NCBI RefSeq assembly: GCF_000091045.1
Contig: NC_006693.1
Span: 982,799 to 1,046,798 of the forward strand
Direction of reading: 5' to 3'
Length of the DNA stretch: 64,000 nucleotides
From: Cryptococcus deneoformans JEC21
Taxonomy: Eukaryota; Basidiomycota; Tremellomycetes; Tremellales; Cryptococcaceae
A program made the position numbers and the translations under genes. Shown piece after piece: positions 21,676 to 33,342 of this stretch. The number at the start of each line of letters is the position of its first letter. Position 1 is the stretch's first letter. Under the pieces are notes generated by a model that saw nothing but the letters and a program-made list of their open reading frames with translations, was not told where the DNA came from and searched no databases.

Positions 21676-24600
21676 CTATTGATCCCCACCTGTCATGCAC
21701 GTACAGAACGACCTCTCTTCGCTCCCTTCAACCTGTACAACAAGTTCCGTCAAACCTTTTATCCGCTTCTTCAAAACTTTTTCCACCCTCCCCACCACTT
21801 TTTCAGAGTTGGCATAAATCGCGTCACCCTTGCGAGGCCGCGAACTGCTTGGAGGTGTGGATAATCGGGTAGGATCAAAAGAAGAGGGAGAAGGGGCCAG
21901 TTGGATGTGGATCGAACCGACGAGTTCTCCCTCACATCGAGGCCAGAAGCGAGGGGCAGCATAACTCGCTAGGCCGTCCACGGACGACAGCTTTTGGACA
22001 GATTGTCAACTTGGTACCTCCCCTCCCTTTGATATCACAACCCATCGCAAAGGGACTCACCTCGGTCAGTGCGCTCCGGATTTCACTTTCCTTCTCTTCC
22101 CCAACGTCCAAGCATAAGATCCTGCCGGAATCAACGACTAGCGGGATTACACTCGCCATGATGAGGGCAGCAATAAATAAACTAGCGATAGGGTCGAAGC
22201 CTGTCCAGCCTGTAAATCGGATGAGGATAGTTGAGATGATGACGCCTACACTACCGAGTGTATCCTACAGTTTGTATTAGACCTTGGCTCGCTTTTTAAC
22301 ATTCCTCGAATGGGCTCACGGCTAAAACATGCAAAAATACGCCCCGCATGTTATGGCTATGGGCATGATCATGTCCGCGGTCATGATCATGACCGTGACC
22401 ATGAGCGTGTGCGTGGTCATAGTCGTCTTCGTGGGCATGGGCATCATTGTGAGTGGAAGATTCGTGGGTCAATTTATGGTGATTGTGAGAATGCTGAATG
22501 AATAGCGGATGAGTACTGCGATTGTTGATATAGTCGCCGACTTACTGAATGCTTTTCACCGTCGTGCGAACAATGCTCATCATGGTTATGCCCATTATTC
22601 GTCTTCTGCGGGGTTGTTGCGCTTGGACCAGAATCCTTGAGCTGACCAGAGGATTTGCGTTTTTGCAGTTTGGATGCCGGACGAGGACTGACTTTTGACG
22701 ACTACAGTTACCGTCAGAAAACACGATAGGGAATTTGCAAGAGGGAAAGAAACGTACGGCGCTAGGTTTGTGGTGATGGTCATGACTGTGAAGATCAAGA
22801 TGATGATCTTCATATTTATGAGCGTCATTTTGGGATACTCCCTGTTTGTGTACCTCCTAAGCTTTAGTCAGTAAGAGATATCTCGGTTTCACCTAAAACT
22901 CACTACTTTGGGTGCAGCGTGTACTTGGGCATGATCATGTCCGTGACTATGTCCATGATGATGATGCCCTCCGGTAGCCCACATTCCCCACAAATTGATG
23001 GCCAACCCTATCCCCGAAACGAGCAGTAATTGGTGAGTCTCCATTTCCGGCGGGTTGTACCTAGTATTCTCTCTATTAGTCCTACATTAGTTGATGAAGA
23101 ATAGTACGTACACTCGCTGTATGGCTTCAAATATGATGAAAACTGAAATGAGAATAAGAAAACACCCATTTGCAAATCCGCTGAGGGTTTCGACACGGGA
23201 ATAACCAAAGGTGTATCGCCCATCGGGTTTCCACATCGCTGCCACAGAGGCCCACAATCCTACGCCCAAACCGAGACAGTCAAACAGCATATGAATGGCT
23301 ATTCACGAATCAGCTTTGATAATAATCAGATCTTGAAGCCGACTTACCGTCAGAGATGAGGCCCAAGGAATTGGTAAATACTCCATAGCCCATCTGCACG
23401 CCCATATAGGCCAAGTTGAGAAGAAGAAAGTAGAATATGCGCGATGAAGTTGGAGTGCTGATGATTGTCTGAAAATGAGGCCGCCATCTGGAGGGTACAA
23501 GTGAGAGAAAAGACCATGAATGATTGGCAGTGGAGAGATTATGATTGGAAAACGTCCACTTGAAAGTCATCAGCTGGTATCCAATTGCTCAAGGAATAAC
23601 ATACCGAGGGCGCGAGTTCGGGTTGTGCTTTAAATATTGACTCTGCCCAGATGCTGAACACCGAAATAGGCAAAAGGATAACCACATCTACAGTGGTGGG
23701 TATAGGATGTAAAGCGAAGAACTGAAGAATAGGAATACAAGTCAAGAAGGTCGCCTTGTCGCGCCATGTTTTGAGTCGAAGACCGGCGCTGGAAGGGGAG
23801 TTTTGACCAAACGACAGCGGAATATTGCTGACGAGGAAGGCAGCGACGAAGGAACCGAAGCGTTGTGAGGCAGTCGATGATACAGGAACAGGTATGGGTA
23901 TGAACCCCTAAAGACAAATTGTCAGCCCAAGATTATCATTAGTCAGTAATTAACTAAGACCAACACACCATGAAGTAGAGCGCTATAACTGATACAGTAG
24001 CAACCAAAGCAGATAAAATGGTCCTATACAAGCTGTGCCTTCCATCTATGGTCTCTCTACTGCCAGCTGTCTTGGGTTCGAGGAAACGACCCTGGATGAC
24101 AGATGTGGTTAATGCGAACACCAAGATGACAATGACTGCTTGAACTGCAGTAACATGAGCTTATTGATCTTTGTTTATTCGAAATACTTTCGAACGTACA
24201 GTCTTTTAGCAAAAGCTGTTGGGCAAAAGCATAGCCAGAGGCTAGTATCAGAGGTAGTAAAGGTCCAAACTGAGTACTGATTAGTCTTTTATATCTTTCC
24301 AGCTGCCTCGTCTACGTACTGATCGGATAGTTGTGGGCTGCGCTGTTGCGAGCAAGCTACCGGTCATACCTATTATAGAAGTCCTGCATAACCTAATAAG
24401 CAAAGGATTGCAAGGACGATCTCGGGACTTACTTGAAGGGTCCTAAGGAACCCAGAGACATGAAGAATGCCAGTGACTGAAGCACATAATTGAAACTCGA
24501 GAGTATGTAATCCTATGCCATCAATGAGATTTGCTATATAGCACTGTTTTCATCAACTCACCTTCACTCCTATTCCATTGCTGGTTGCATCTAACCGAAA

Positions 24601-24885
24601 GGCCTTTCGTCTTCTTCCATCCCACACTTGCTTTCCTTCAACAAACACTCTTGAGGCCCAGTATGCCAGGACTAGCCACCCGGCACCCCCTCCCTCTCCT
24701 CCATGGTTATCGATAACCCATGTTTTGCTAGCAGTTATCGCCAATGCCCCGATGAACAGTCTTAAGAATGAATTTTGCCGACTCTGGTATCGTCGGGGTT
24801 TGGCTGCCGACCCGGCCGAAAAGGACTGGCGGGAAGAAGGAAAATGGGATCGGCGGTTGGAAGTGGGCGTGGTGGGTGGCTGCAT
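21676..24885 (-). CDS. MSC2: CDF zinc transporter of the Msc2/ZnT5 type
   Basis: Cation-diffusion-facilitator expected to move zinc into the early secretory pathway. The long multi-helix N-terminal part (from MQPPTTPTSNRRSHFPSSRQ at 24885) is typical of Msc2/ZnT5. The CDF core contains both metal-site motifs: DAIHMLFDCLGLGVGL (HxxxD) and HVLADTLGSVGVIIS (HxxxD). Between them lies an unusually long His-rich cytosolic loop in several exons, including HHHHGHSHGHDH, SHDHHH, HDEHCSHDGEKHS and HAHAHGHGHDHDRGHDHAHS. PDGRYTFGYSRVETLSGF and DGxxxxLDVGEE-like segments and a short cytosolic C-terminal domain complete it. More than ten exons. Convergent with VPS39 (157 bp apart) and tandem to MGS1. Zinc-dependent regulation by the nearby ZAP1 product is plausible from the family, not shown here. 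Confidence 0.88.
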
Positions 24886-25301
24886 TGTACGAGCCTAGGC
24901 TAGCAGCGGCTGGTGATATGGAAAGCCGGAAAGTATAAACTGTAGAGACCAAGAGTAATACAAACTATGATAGTTGGTCGAAGTCGATCTTTGCGTGACC
25001 TCGCTACCTCGACGCGTTGATCCCGAGCGCGTTCGCGACGGAACGGACCCATGATTAATTACCTCGTAACAGGCAGCCCATCTTGAATACTGGCTTCGTT
25101 GCTTGGAACATCAGCATGTTGTGAAGCATATGGCCCCCGTCCATGATAATTACTCTACTGACTAAGATGCATAAATGCTCGAGTTGGGCTACAATACAAA
25201 TATACTTAGGGACAGTCAGTCGCCTTATTCCTCAACTCCGACACATGGCCCGCGCCGGGGGCCAGATATAAGCTGAGGCTCAAACTCTAACGTTGACACC
25301 A
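24886..25301. other. Intergenic interval between MSC2 and MGS1
   Basis: 416 bp serving as MSC2 promoter and MGS1 3' flank. No full zinc-response element of the ACCTTNAAGGT type is seen by eye. Contains a GC-rich patch (CCCGCGCCGGGGG near 25250) and AT-rich spacers only. Confidence 0.6.
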
Positions 25302-27818
25302 TTATATCTCACCAAATCGCTCATATCTCCCTTCCCAAGCTACACCGTCGTTCACCACCCTCTCCCACTCATCAAGATGCTCCTCGTCCCATTTCTTGTC
25401 CGCCTCAAACTGGTCCGCTGTCTTGAGAATGTGTTGACTTGGATCATGAGAGTGCGAAGAATGTTGCAGAAGGGATTCAGGTAAGTAGTCCTATATAGAA
25501 AGCAAGTCAGGGACGAGGGTCAACGTAATTAGCCTGACGGACTCACATTATGAACTGGATGACCATAATCTGGGTTGTACGCATATTCCTTCCCGTAACC
25601 CAACTTCTTCATGAGTTGGGTAGGAGCGTTGCGGATTTGTAAAGGAACGCCAGGTAAAGGCGGCATAGTTGCCAGCTGTTCTGCCTATAACAAGGTCGTG
25701 AGCAAAATGTGTATCCATGAATTTCCCTCTATGACCTACTGCAGCATAAGCCTTATAGGATCTTGTTGACTTGGGAGCTTCAGCCAGATATGCGACGCAA
25801 TGCTGGCAACCATCCTATCAGTATGCCAAGCGTACAATACCGAGGAAAAGTGCTTTATGAACTTACGGCAAGATTAATTCGACATTCGGGCAAACCGATC
25901 GTTTGACAAGCCTGATATGTAGCCATAGCCAGTGGCAGCGCATGGTTATCTGCCAGGCCTACGTCCTCACTCGCCACTACGATTAACCTTCTGGCTATGT
26001 ATAAGGGATCTTCCCCGCCGGTAATCATCCTAAAGGATTGTTAGCCACGGAAACCACACAGAAATATGACCTTGAACATACCTAGCCAGCCAGTACATTG
26101 CTGCACTTCCGTCCGATCCTCTCAAGCATTTGTGCAGCGCCGAAATCATATCATATCTCTCTTCTCCCGTCCTATTATACCCTTTCTGCAATCCTCGCCT
26201 CACAGCATCCATAATCTCCTCGTCTCTCTTCTTCTTCTGATAGTCCTCCTCCGCTTCCTCAACCGCCGCATCGAACTCGTCTTTTTGCCCCTCTTTTTCC
26301 ATTTTTTCACCACTGGCGGAATTGACCCGTTGTGCTTTTTCCGCGCTGGCAGTCTCGTCCATTGTTTGACACGTGCGCAGAGCGAGCTCGAGACCGTTAA
26401 GTGCTTGACGGGCATCACCATCTGCAACATCCGCAAGGAAAGGGATGAGCCCTGATGGGAGATAAGGGATGGGTTCGGATTCAGAGATGGTTTGCACGGC
26501 ATTGCGTAGAATAATTTGAAGGGATTCAGGAGAATGGGCGTGTAATGTAAACACTCTGACAGAGATCAGGCTTCATGACTAACGAAAGGTATGAACGGTC
26601 AACTCACTGGCATCTACTAAGCAAAGCACCGTTGACCTTGAATGAAGGGTTTTCGGTGGTAGCCCCTATAAGCTGTATCCAACCTTTTTCAACGTAAGGT
26701 AGTAGCAGATCTTGCTGGGCACGGTTAAATCTATTTGTAAGACCAACTATCAACCTTGGTCTTGAGAAGATGAGGCCAGTTGCTTACCGATGTATCTCAT
26801 CGATCATTAGAACAGTCCGTCTGCGATACGATCAGTTGGAGTCACTACAACAACAGACAGAAGGCTTACCTTCCAGTCATCTGCAGTCCATTCTTAGCCT
26901 TTTCAAAAACTTGCCGAACGTCTTGAGTACCCGAACTACGCAAGTTCGATCAGACACACGCTAACACAATGGCAATACCGCGCACCTTGTCGCGGAAAGT
27001 TCTTTGAAGTCTGCTCCAGAAGACTTTGCAATCAGCCTGGCCAACGTTCTATTTAACGTATAACGTCGTTGAGCACGTGTACCTTATCTTAAAGTATGAT
27101 GCTTACGTTTTCCCACACCCTGGTGGTCCCCATAGTATACAGCTCCCCACCAGCTTGCCTGCTTCAATTTGGACCCGTAACAGACTTCCTAAACCGACTA
27201 TATCTGACTGTCCGATATACTGTGATATCTCTGAAGGTCTTGATCGTTCCGCCAAGCTACAGTTTATGTAAGCTACGCTCTCTCTCCCTTTCTCCTCTCT
27301 GTGAGATTACCAAAGGCTCACGGTTGAGCAGCAGCTAAGGGATTCACCCGCCGTTGCTTCGCCCCCTTACCCCCTCCAAATCCATCACCACCAATCACTT
27401 TTGTTTCCTTCCCCTCCGCTTTCCTCTTCGTAACAGCTCCTTGCGTTTGAAAAACTGGCGCTATATTCTTCTTCCCATCAGCCCCCACAGATGCCCTCCG
27501 CTCATCTAAGTTCGCTTGGCTAGCTCTCGCTCTTTGACTGCTCCCGGGATGGGTCGATGGAGAGGTTTGGGAGGTTGATGGTTGGGTCTTCGGATGTAGT
27601 GAGCTCGTGAAATCGAATACTTGTTGTGGAGTAGATAATTCAGCTGGGGGAGCCCCTTTGCATTTGAGGTCGAGATGGAGGTTGATGTCGCCCTCGGGTA
27701 CCGAGATGTTACAGATAGGGCAGTTAACTAGATTGGACCGAAAGATGTAAGCTCTCAGTACCGCGACATTTCGTGAGACATGTATTCGGCGAAGTGGCGA
27801 CCGACCTTTATTGGACAT
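25302..27818 (-). CDS. MGS1: Mgs1/WRNIP1 AAA ATPase with N-terminal ubiquitin-binding zinc finger
   Basis: Replication-associated clamp-loader-like ATPase of the RarA/WRNIP1 family, binding ubiquitinated PCNA. N-terminal UBZ finger: [20 protein letters not shown] then C. A Ser/Thr/Lys-rich linker follows, then the AAA core: Walker [12 protein letters not shown], Walker B region [20 protein letters not shown], sensor-1 [26 protein letters not shown], and the lid [19 protein letters not shown]. The C-terminal RarA domain includes [22 protein letters not shown] and [20 protein letters not shown], ending GRYERFGEI. Many exons. The first 26 codons before the finger may contain a 78-bp intron (donor GTCGGT, acceptor CTAG), which is divisible by three, so both spliced and unspliced forms stay in frame. 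Confidence 0.92.
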
Positions 27819-29907
27819 CGCCGGTATGTTTGGTCAGCACTCAAAATATTTTTTTCTTACTATTCAAGCTACTATTTAAATGGAGTGACTGATTTTCCAA
27901 AGCAAAAGACTGAAACTTACGGCGACCAACGAAGAATGGACGAGACTTATGCGGAACGCGTTCGTTATGAGACGCGTCGGGCTACTAATGTTAACGAACG
28001 TAGGAGGTGGGGTCACGCATATCAATCACTGCATTAACACGTCGCTGGACGCACGAGGAGGTCTTCGAATTTCACGAGTACTATATTCTAATATTTTAAT
28101 GGGCAAGAAAATCACAAAATTAGCCCCGCACTGAACCCAGCTGCTTCTATTCTATATCGGAAAGCATTAAGAGGCTATGGTTCAGGGAAAGAATGTGTTT
28201 GAGCGAGTTCAGAAAGCGTTCAATTCGCATTCGCTTCACCGACGATGCAAGATCTTCAAAACCTTTAGTAACCTTCATCAGCCATCACTAGCCTTCATTG
28301 ATCTTCAGCACTTGTCCTGATCTCTGAATCTTCTCATCGTCCACGTCGAGACGATGCATGATTATGTAGAAAAAAGGCAGTGTGTAAAACTACCCAGTAA
28401 CATGGGACGGCCTGGTGGAAGACGGCCTTCGGCGGGTGGGTCTTTGATGACGCGAATGGACCTTGGAAACCGGATCATCCTGTTTTATTATTTGGGTGGA
28501 CCTTCGAAGAGACCTTGGCGGGGATCTTCAGATGGACCTCTGAATAGCCAGATGGAACCTTTAGATGGGTCTTTGGTTGTCCCGATCTATGTATGTTTAC
28601 CATGATTTCCCTGGCTTTGTACTACGATCACTATCAGCGGTTTGAATAACCTCGGTCTCGCCGGAATATTTATGCAGCGAGGGTATATAACTACTACTTA
28701 TCCTTGTTTCCGTCGGCCTCATCACCACAAAGTGAAGTTGATTGTGAAACCACCAGGACTTCTTCTCACGGTCGCGAACTTTGTTGATCTGTTCCCGACG
28801 ACGATGAAAGGATAAACACCGCGAGAAGCATAATACAGTGCTAGTAATACGTAGAGCGATGGTTTGGCTTCACAACAACATCCATTCACTACTGACCATT
28901 GCTGAACTTGATTCGTTTGCTAACCTTTGTGGACCTTTTGACAGCCTGAAAAGGAATGTGACAACACTAATGAACCTTCAGTACCTAGTGATGTCGATTT
29001 ATGCACGTTCACTCTTACTGTCCCACCAACAACATGGTCGACGCTAGAGTTGGAGAAAGAAGGGAGGGAAAGACCCAGATTATAGAATTCGCTTGGTTAC
29101 ACCAAGTGGTACGATGATAAACGATAGGTAGTTAGAGGTATATGTAACCTCTTCTTTGCTCGTCGGCCGAGTTGTCTCAGATTTCCACGTACCGGTCGAC
29201 GGTAAAGCTACTACTTTTCGATCCTTCTACGTACCAGATCTCTATCAAATAGCTGATATTATACGGCAGCCGCCCTCTCAAGCAAATCCCTCGACATTGT
29301 CTTGCAAGAGCCCTTGGATGATTATAGACAGTGAGAATGGAGAGTATGTCGTGGGCAACGGTATTTTGAGAATGGTCCTTCCTATTTATTGTTTTGCTGG
29401 ATGTAGGAAGATGGAAAATGGTGCATGCTGACTGGCCGGTCCTCGATCATTCCGTTCAATCATGATTGATTCGTGATCTCGGCCAAGGCCGCTTGAAAGG
29501 AACAGACAAGTACGTAATGTGAGATTGGCGCCGGCAGTTGAGCTGGCTGACCGCACGGGTCTGCATTGGTTGTGTTTTTTGGTGGGTGAATGAATTACAG
29601 TGCAGAGGCAGGGCATCAGAGAAAGCCCACGTTCAAAATCTCCCGTCCCCTTTTTCTCCCTCAGACCCTCCTACACGCCTACAGGGTGAGCTTCTGCGTA
29701 ACTGACCGCCAGTTCCGAACAGAGTGGCCCCAAATCTTCCCAATATCTCTAGCGGACGCCCAATCCGGCACGAAGCACCGGCAACGGCGAAGAAACGCTT
29801 TTTTTTCTTTGCATCATTGACCAAACTCCGTCCGAATACAATCCTAGTTCTATCTCTGTCACTTTATTCTGATTCAAAAAAACTCCTTTCAAAAGCTGGT
29901 TTACGAC
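27819..29907. other. Long divergent intergenic region MGS1-ZAP1
   Basis: About 2.1 kb with no convincing coding gene; several short open frames lack family features or splice structure. Between 28258 and 28565 the plus strand carries at least five ACCTT pentamers (near 28260, 28271, 28461, 28500 and 28557), including ACCTTCGAAGAGACCTTGG, some within short imperfect repeats built on AGATGG-ACCT. These could be degenerate zinc-response half-sites or a decayed repeat. The stretch just upstream of 29908 is a plausible ZAP1 leader. Confidence 0.5.
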
Positions 29908-32362
29908 ATGTACCAGCAACAGACCATGGCCAGCCACCCATTCTTCAGCCACAACAATCCTTGGGCCCGTTCTGCCATTTGCTGTGATCAGCACCACGGC
30001 GAATCGACTTCGGCCGCTATGGCACGTCTTGCTGGCAACATTCCCTTTTCTCATGATGAAAATTTACACGACCACCATCTCGGATACCACGACTCGTCTG
30101 GATGCACTTCGGATTGCCCTCTCGACACCTACTGCTGCAGTGGAGATTACTGCTGCGACAAGCATGGTTCTTGCTCCAGTGGAGATGAGTGTTGCGACGA
30201 CCCACGTTGTGAAGAAGCGCACAGACCGGATAGTCGTGCCAGTCATCAAAGCCATCACAACCGTTCTAAACCCGAGCAAAGCCGTAACCATAACCACCAG
30301 CAGCCTATGAGTCTGGAAGAATGGGCTGGAACCCAGGAAGGGTGTAACGCCATACAACAGCTGGTAAGTTGGCCTACAATTACATGTTTCTACCTTTGTC
30401 AGCTTCCCTGTCATTAGCTAATACTTCCAAAGATTGAATGCTGTAACCAGCCAGACTGCCATATACCGGTCTGCCCTACGGACAATTCTGAAGTCCATCC
30501 ACTGCCGGCAGACCCCTTGTCAGCCCTATTTGCATCACTAGATGCACAGCAGCAGCCTCAACCTATCTCCACTGCCCAGCAGCCTATGGCGCCGGTAAGC
30601 TCCGTTGAGGCTTCTCACACTTGCCACTGGGGTAATTGCCACCTCGTTTTTGGCTCAATGCCCGACCTTTTGGCACATGTGGCGGCAGATCACCTTAACG
30701 CAGCGGGTACGGCGCATCAGTCCGATCAACTTCTGCAGCAAGCCCAGTCTGCCCAGTCTGCCCAGTCTACCCCGTTAGCACTGCTTACTGAGCGCGCGCT
30801 GTCTAGTATTAGTACGAATACGACTGGTTTACAGAGTCATTTGCCGACTAACTCTTCGCTTCAAGCCACATCTTTGGCCGTCAATGACGCCCTGCTATCT
30901 TGCATGTGGGATGACTGCTTTCCTGTCCCCGAGGTGCCTGCTGCTTCATCAACGTCTCACAGCACGTTCCATCATTACAACTCTGATAACTGCCAGGCTC
31001 CTCATAATCACCAGCACGACCATTCTTACGCTGCTGGAGAGCCCTTTAACCCTGGGACGATGCTACGACATGTTCTGGAAGAGCATTTGGGTATTCCCCC
31101 TGATATCATTGGCTGGCCGAATGAGGCTGAGCTTCAAGCTCAAGCACAGGCGATCCTTGAGAAGCACCATCATCATCACCATATCGACCCTCGCGAGGCC
31201 TTAGTGAACCACTCTGAGAACTGCAATCATGTGCATCCTCACCCTCACTCTCATTCTCATGGGAACAGTGCCGGCACCGGTGCCAATGACTCACATCCTC
31301 ATGGCCATGCTCTCGCTCACTCTCAGTTCCATCCCAATCTTCATCCTCATCCTCATTCTCTTCCTCATGAGCGCTCGTATGCTCATTCTCATTCCCTCTC
31401 TCATTCACGTCCTCTCTCGCACGAACCTCTTCCCACGCCCCCCTCCACGGTCAAGACCGAAGCCTGCACCTCCCCTGCCGCTTCCAACGATTCCGTCGCC
31501 AGCACAGTCCTCACTGCATCCCAATCCTCTAAAGATCTGATCTGTCTCTGGCCCGGGTGCACCATCCACACTCCTTTTGCTTCCACTGCTTCCCTCATGG
31601 ATCATCTGTCCGAAATGCACATCCCGAAAGGTAAAGATTGTTATACATGCCATTGGGGTGGGTGCGGTGGTGAAGAAGGGAGGGTGTTTAAGAGTAGGCA
31701 AAAGGTGTTGAGGCATTTGCAGAGTCATATAGGACACAAACCGTTCGTTTGTGGGGTGTGTAATCAGGCTTTCTCGGAAGCGGCGCCTTTGACGGCGCAT
31801 ATGAGGAGACATGCGCAAGAAAGTCAGTTAGATCGCGTATTCCATTTTTTTCTTTTTTTTGGAATGCTGATAGTGGTTTGTAAGAACCTTTCAAGTGCGA
31901 ACATCCAGGATGTGGCAAATCGTTTGCAATCTCTTCGTCTTTAACAATCCACATGGTAAGATTTGACCTGCTATAAGCATCACAGCAATGGCTAATTTTT
32001 AATCAACAGCGCACACATAACGGTGAAAAGCCATTTGTCTGCCCGTATTGTCAGAAGTAAGTCCGCTCTTTTTAGGAACAGTCGATATAGGGATTCTAAC
32101 GCAACGCTACAGGGGGTTTGTAGAAGCGTCCAACTTGACCAAACACGTAAGTCATTCCTCCCCAAAAAAAACCCCGAAAATGAAACCCATTGACAAAACT
32201 TCGAACCAGATCCGAACGCATACGGGCGAACGGCCATTTGCGTGCTCTCATCCTGGATGCGGCAAGAAATTCTCGCGTCCTGATCAGCTGAAGAGGCACA
32301 TGACTATTCATAACAAGCCACCTGGGGAGAAAAGGCGAGGAAGTGGTGTCCCTGCGAAGTAA
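29908..32362 (+). CDS. ZAP1: Zap1-type zinc-responsive C2H2 transcription factor
   Basis: Regulator expected to activate zinc-uptake genes under low zinc. Exon 1 (29908-30363, 152 residues) has a Cys-rich patch: [20 protein letters not shown] and [18 protein letters not shown]; exon 2 opens [15 protein letters not shown]. Residues about 394-480 are extraordinarily His-rich (a six-His run at 31165-31182, then [38 protein letters not shown]). The C-terminal fingers follow: a Zap1-style pair with CLWPGC and CHWGGC, then [59 protein letters not shown] and [20 protein letters not shown]. Six exons with splice sites inside the finger linkers. Stop at 32360-32362. The tandem-finger order matches Zap1; Cryptococcus Zap1 is known to control zinc uptake and virulence. 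Confidence 0.88.
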
Positions 32363-32678
32363 AAGACTTTTCGTTTCACGGCAAGTGTAATGAAACTGAA
32401 AAAAGCGCTCGAGGTCGGTGCATAAGCAAAAGCGTGAAACGGTCGAGAATCGAGACTTTTTGTGCAATCTGTATTTGTACCATGATGTTGGTGTACGGCA
32501 CTCCTTGAAAACTACTACGTGAAAATAGTCTGCAGAGTATTATAAAAAATGGACAACTGCATCATTTAACAGCACATGATGCTGAAGTGGTATTTTCGTT
32601 GCCGTTTATTGACTTCCGCCTCCGACTCTGACCTCCCGAGGGCCACTTCTGATCCGGTTTCTTCTCCCCTTCTCTTTT

Positions 32679-32838
32679 CCTCTCCTCTTTCACTTTTCCT
32701 CTGCTAATTTCCTCTCCTCTTTCACTTTTCCTCTGCTAATTTCCTCTCCTCTTTCACTTTTCCTCTGCTAATTTCCTCTCCTCTTTCACTTTTCCTCTGC
32801 TAATTTCCTCTCCTCTTTCACTTTTCCTCTGCTAATCT
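32679..32838. repeat. 32-bp minisatellite, five copies
   Basis: Unit begins CCTCTCCTCTTTCACTTTTC and ends CTCTGCTAATTT, 32 bp; copies start at 32679, 32711, 32743, 32775 and 32807. The copies are essentially identical except for the last two bases of the fifth. Entirely pyrimidine-biased on the plus strand, with a CTAAT motif per unit. Confidence 0.95.
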
Positions 32839-33222
32839 CTATAAACCCAGTTTCTCCGTTCTCTCCGCCTCTCGTCTTCTTCTCTCCTTCTGTTAAACCT
32901 TTCCTCCTCTTCATTCCTCACAGTCATCATCATAGCTACCTCCTGTCTTTTGTTTAATCGTGCTGGTGCTTAACCCACTTGGCCCTCACAACACACACCT
33001 TCACGTTAACCTCCACCCTCCACCTCGAAAACAAGTCACTGGGTTGCAGGGTAATGGCTTGACTTTCAAAGATTGCTGTGCGGGCAAGGGAATCAGACAA
33101 ACTAAGGGTGGTCAGGAATATATATTAATTGAGGTTGACTCAATGGGAGCAGCTTGTCAAGAGGGTCATGTCAGTCAGCGTAGCTGCCCGGCGCTCAACT
33201 CGGATGATGTAGGACTCGACGA

Positions 33223-33342
33223 ATGAAAGTGAAGGATTCACCCCTAGCAGAGCTGGACGGAGGAATTGCCAGCCTGAAGGAACAGAAGCTGGATTTAGAG
33301 GGAGGAATAGCCAGGGCCTGAAAGAGCAGGAGCTGGACTAAA
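33223..33342 (+). pseudogene. Frameshifted coiled-coil repeat remnant
   Basis: From ATG at 33223 the frame reads MKVKDSPLAELDGGIASLKE, QKLDLEGGIARA, then stop. It comprises two copies of a 42-bp unit (33259-33300 and 33301-33342) encoding GGIASLKEQKLDLE-like heptads. The second copy carries a two-base insertion after CCAG that shifts the frame into the stop; downstream the other frame reads LKEQELD and a TAA. Looks like the surviving end of a repetitive coiled-coil gene. Could also be a short non-coding repeat. Confidence 0.4.

Noticed and set aside
28354..28605. 83-codon plus-strand frame upstream of ZAP1
   Set aside because: Made of imperfect short repeats, no start context or splice signals.
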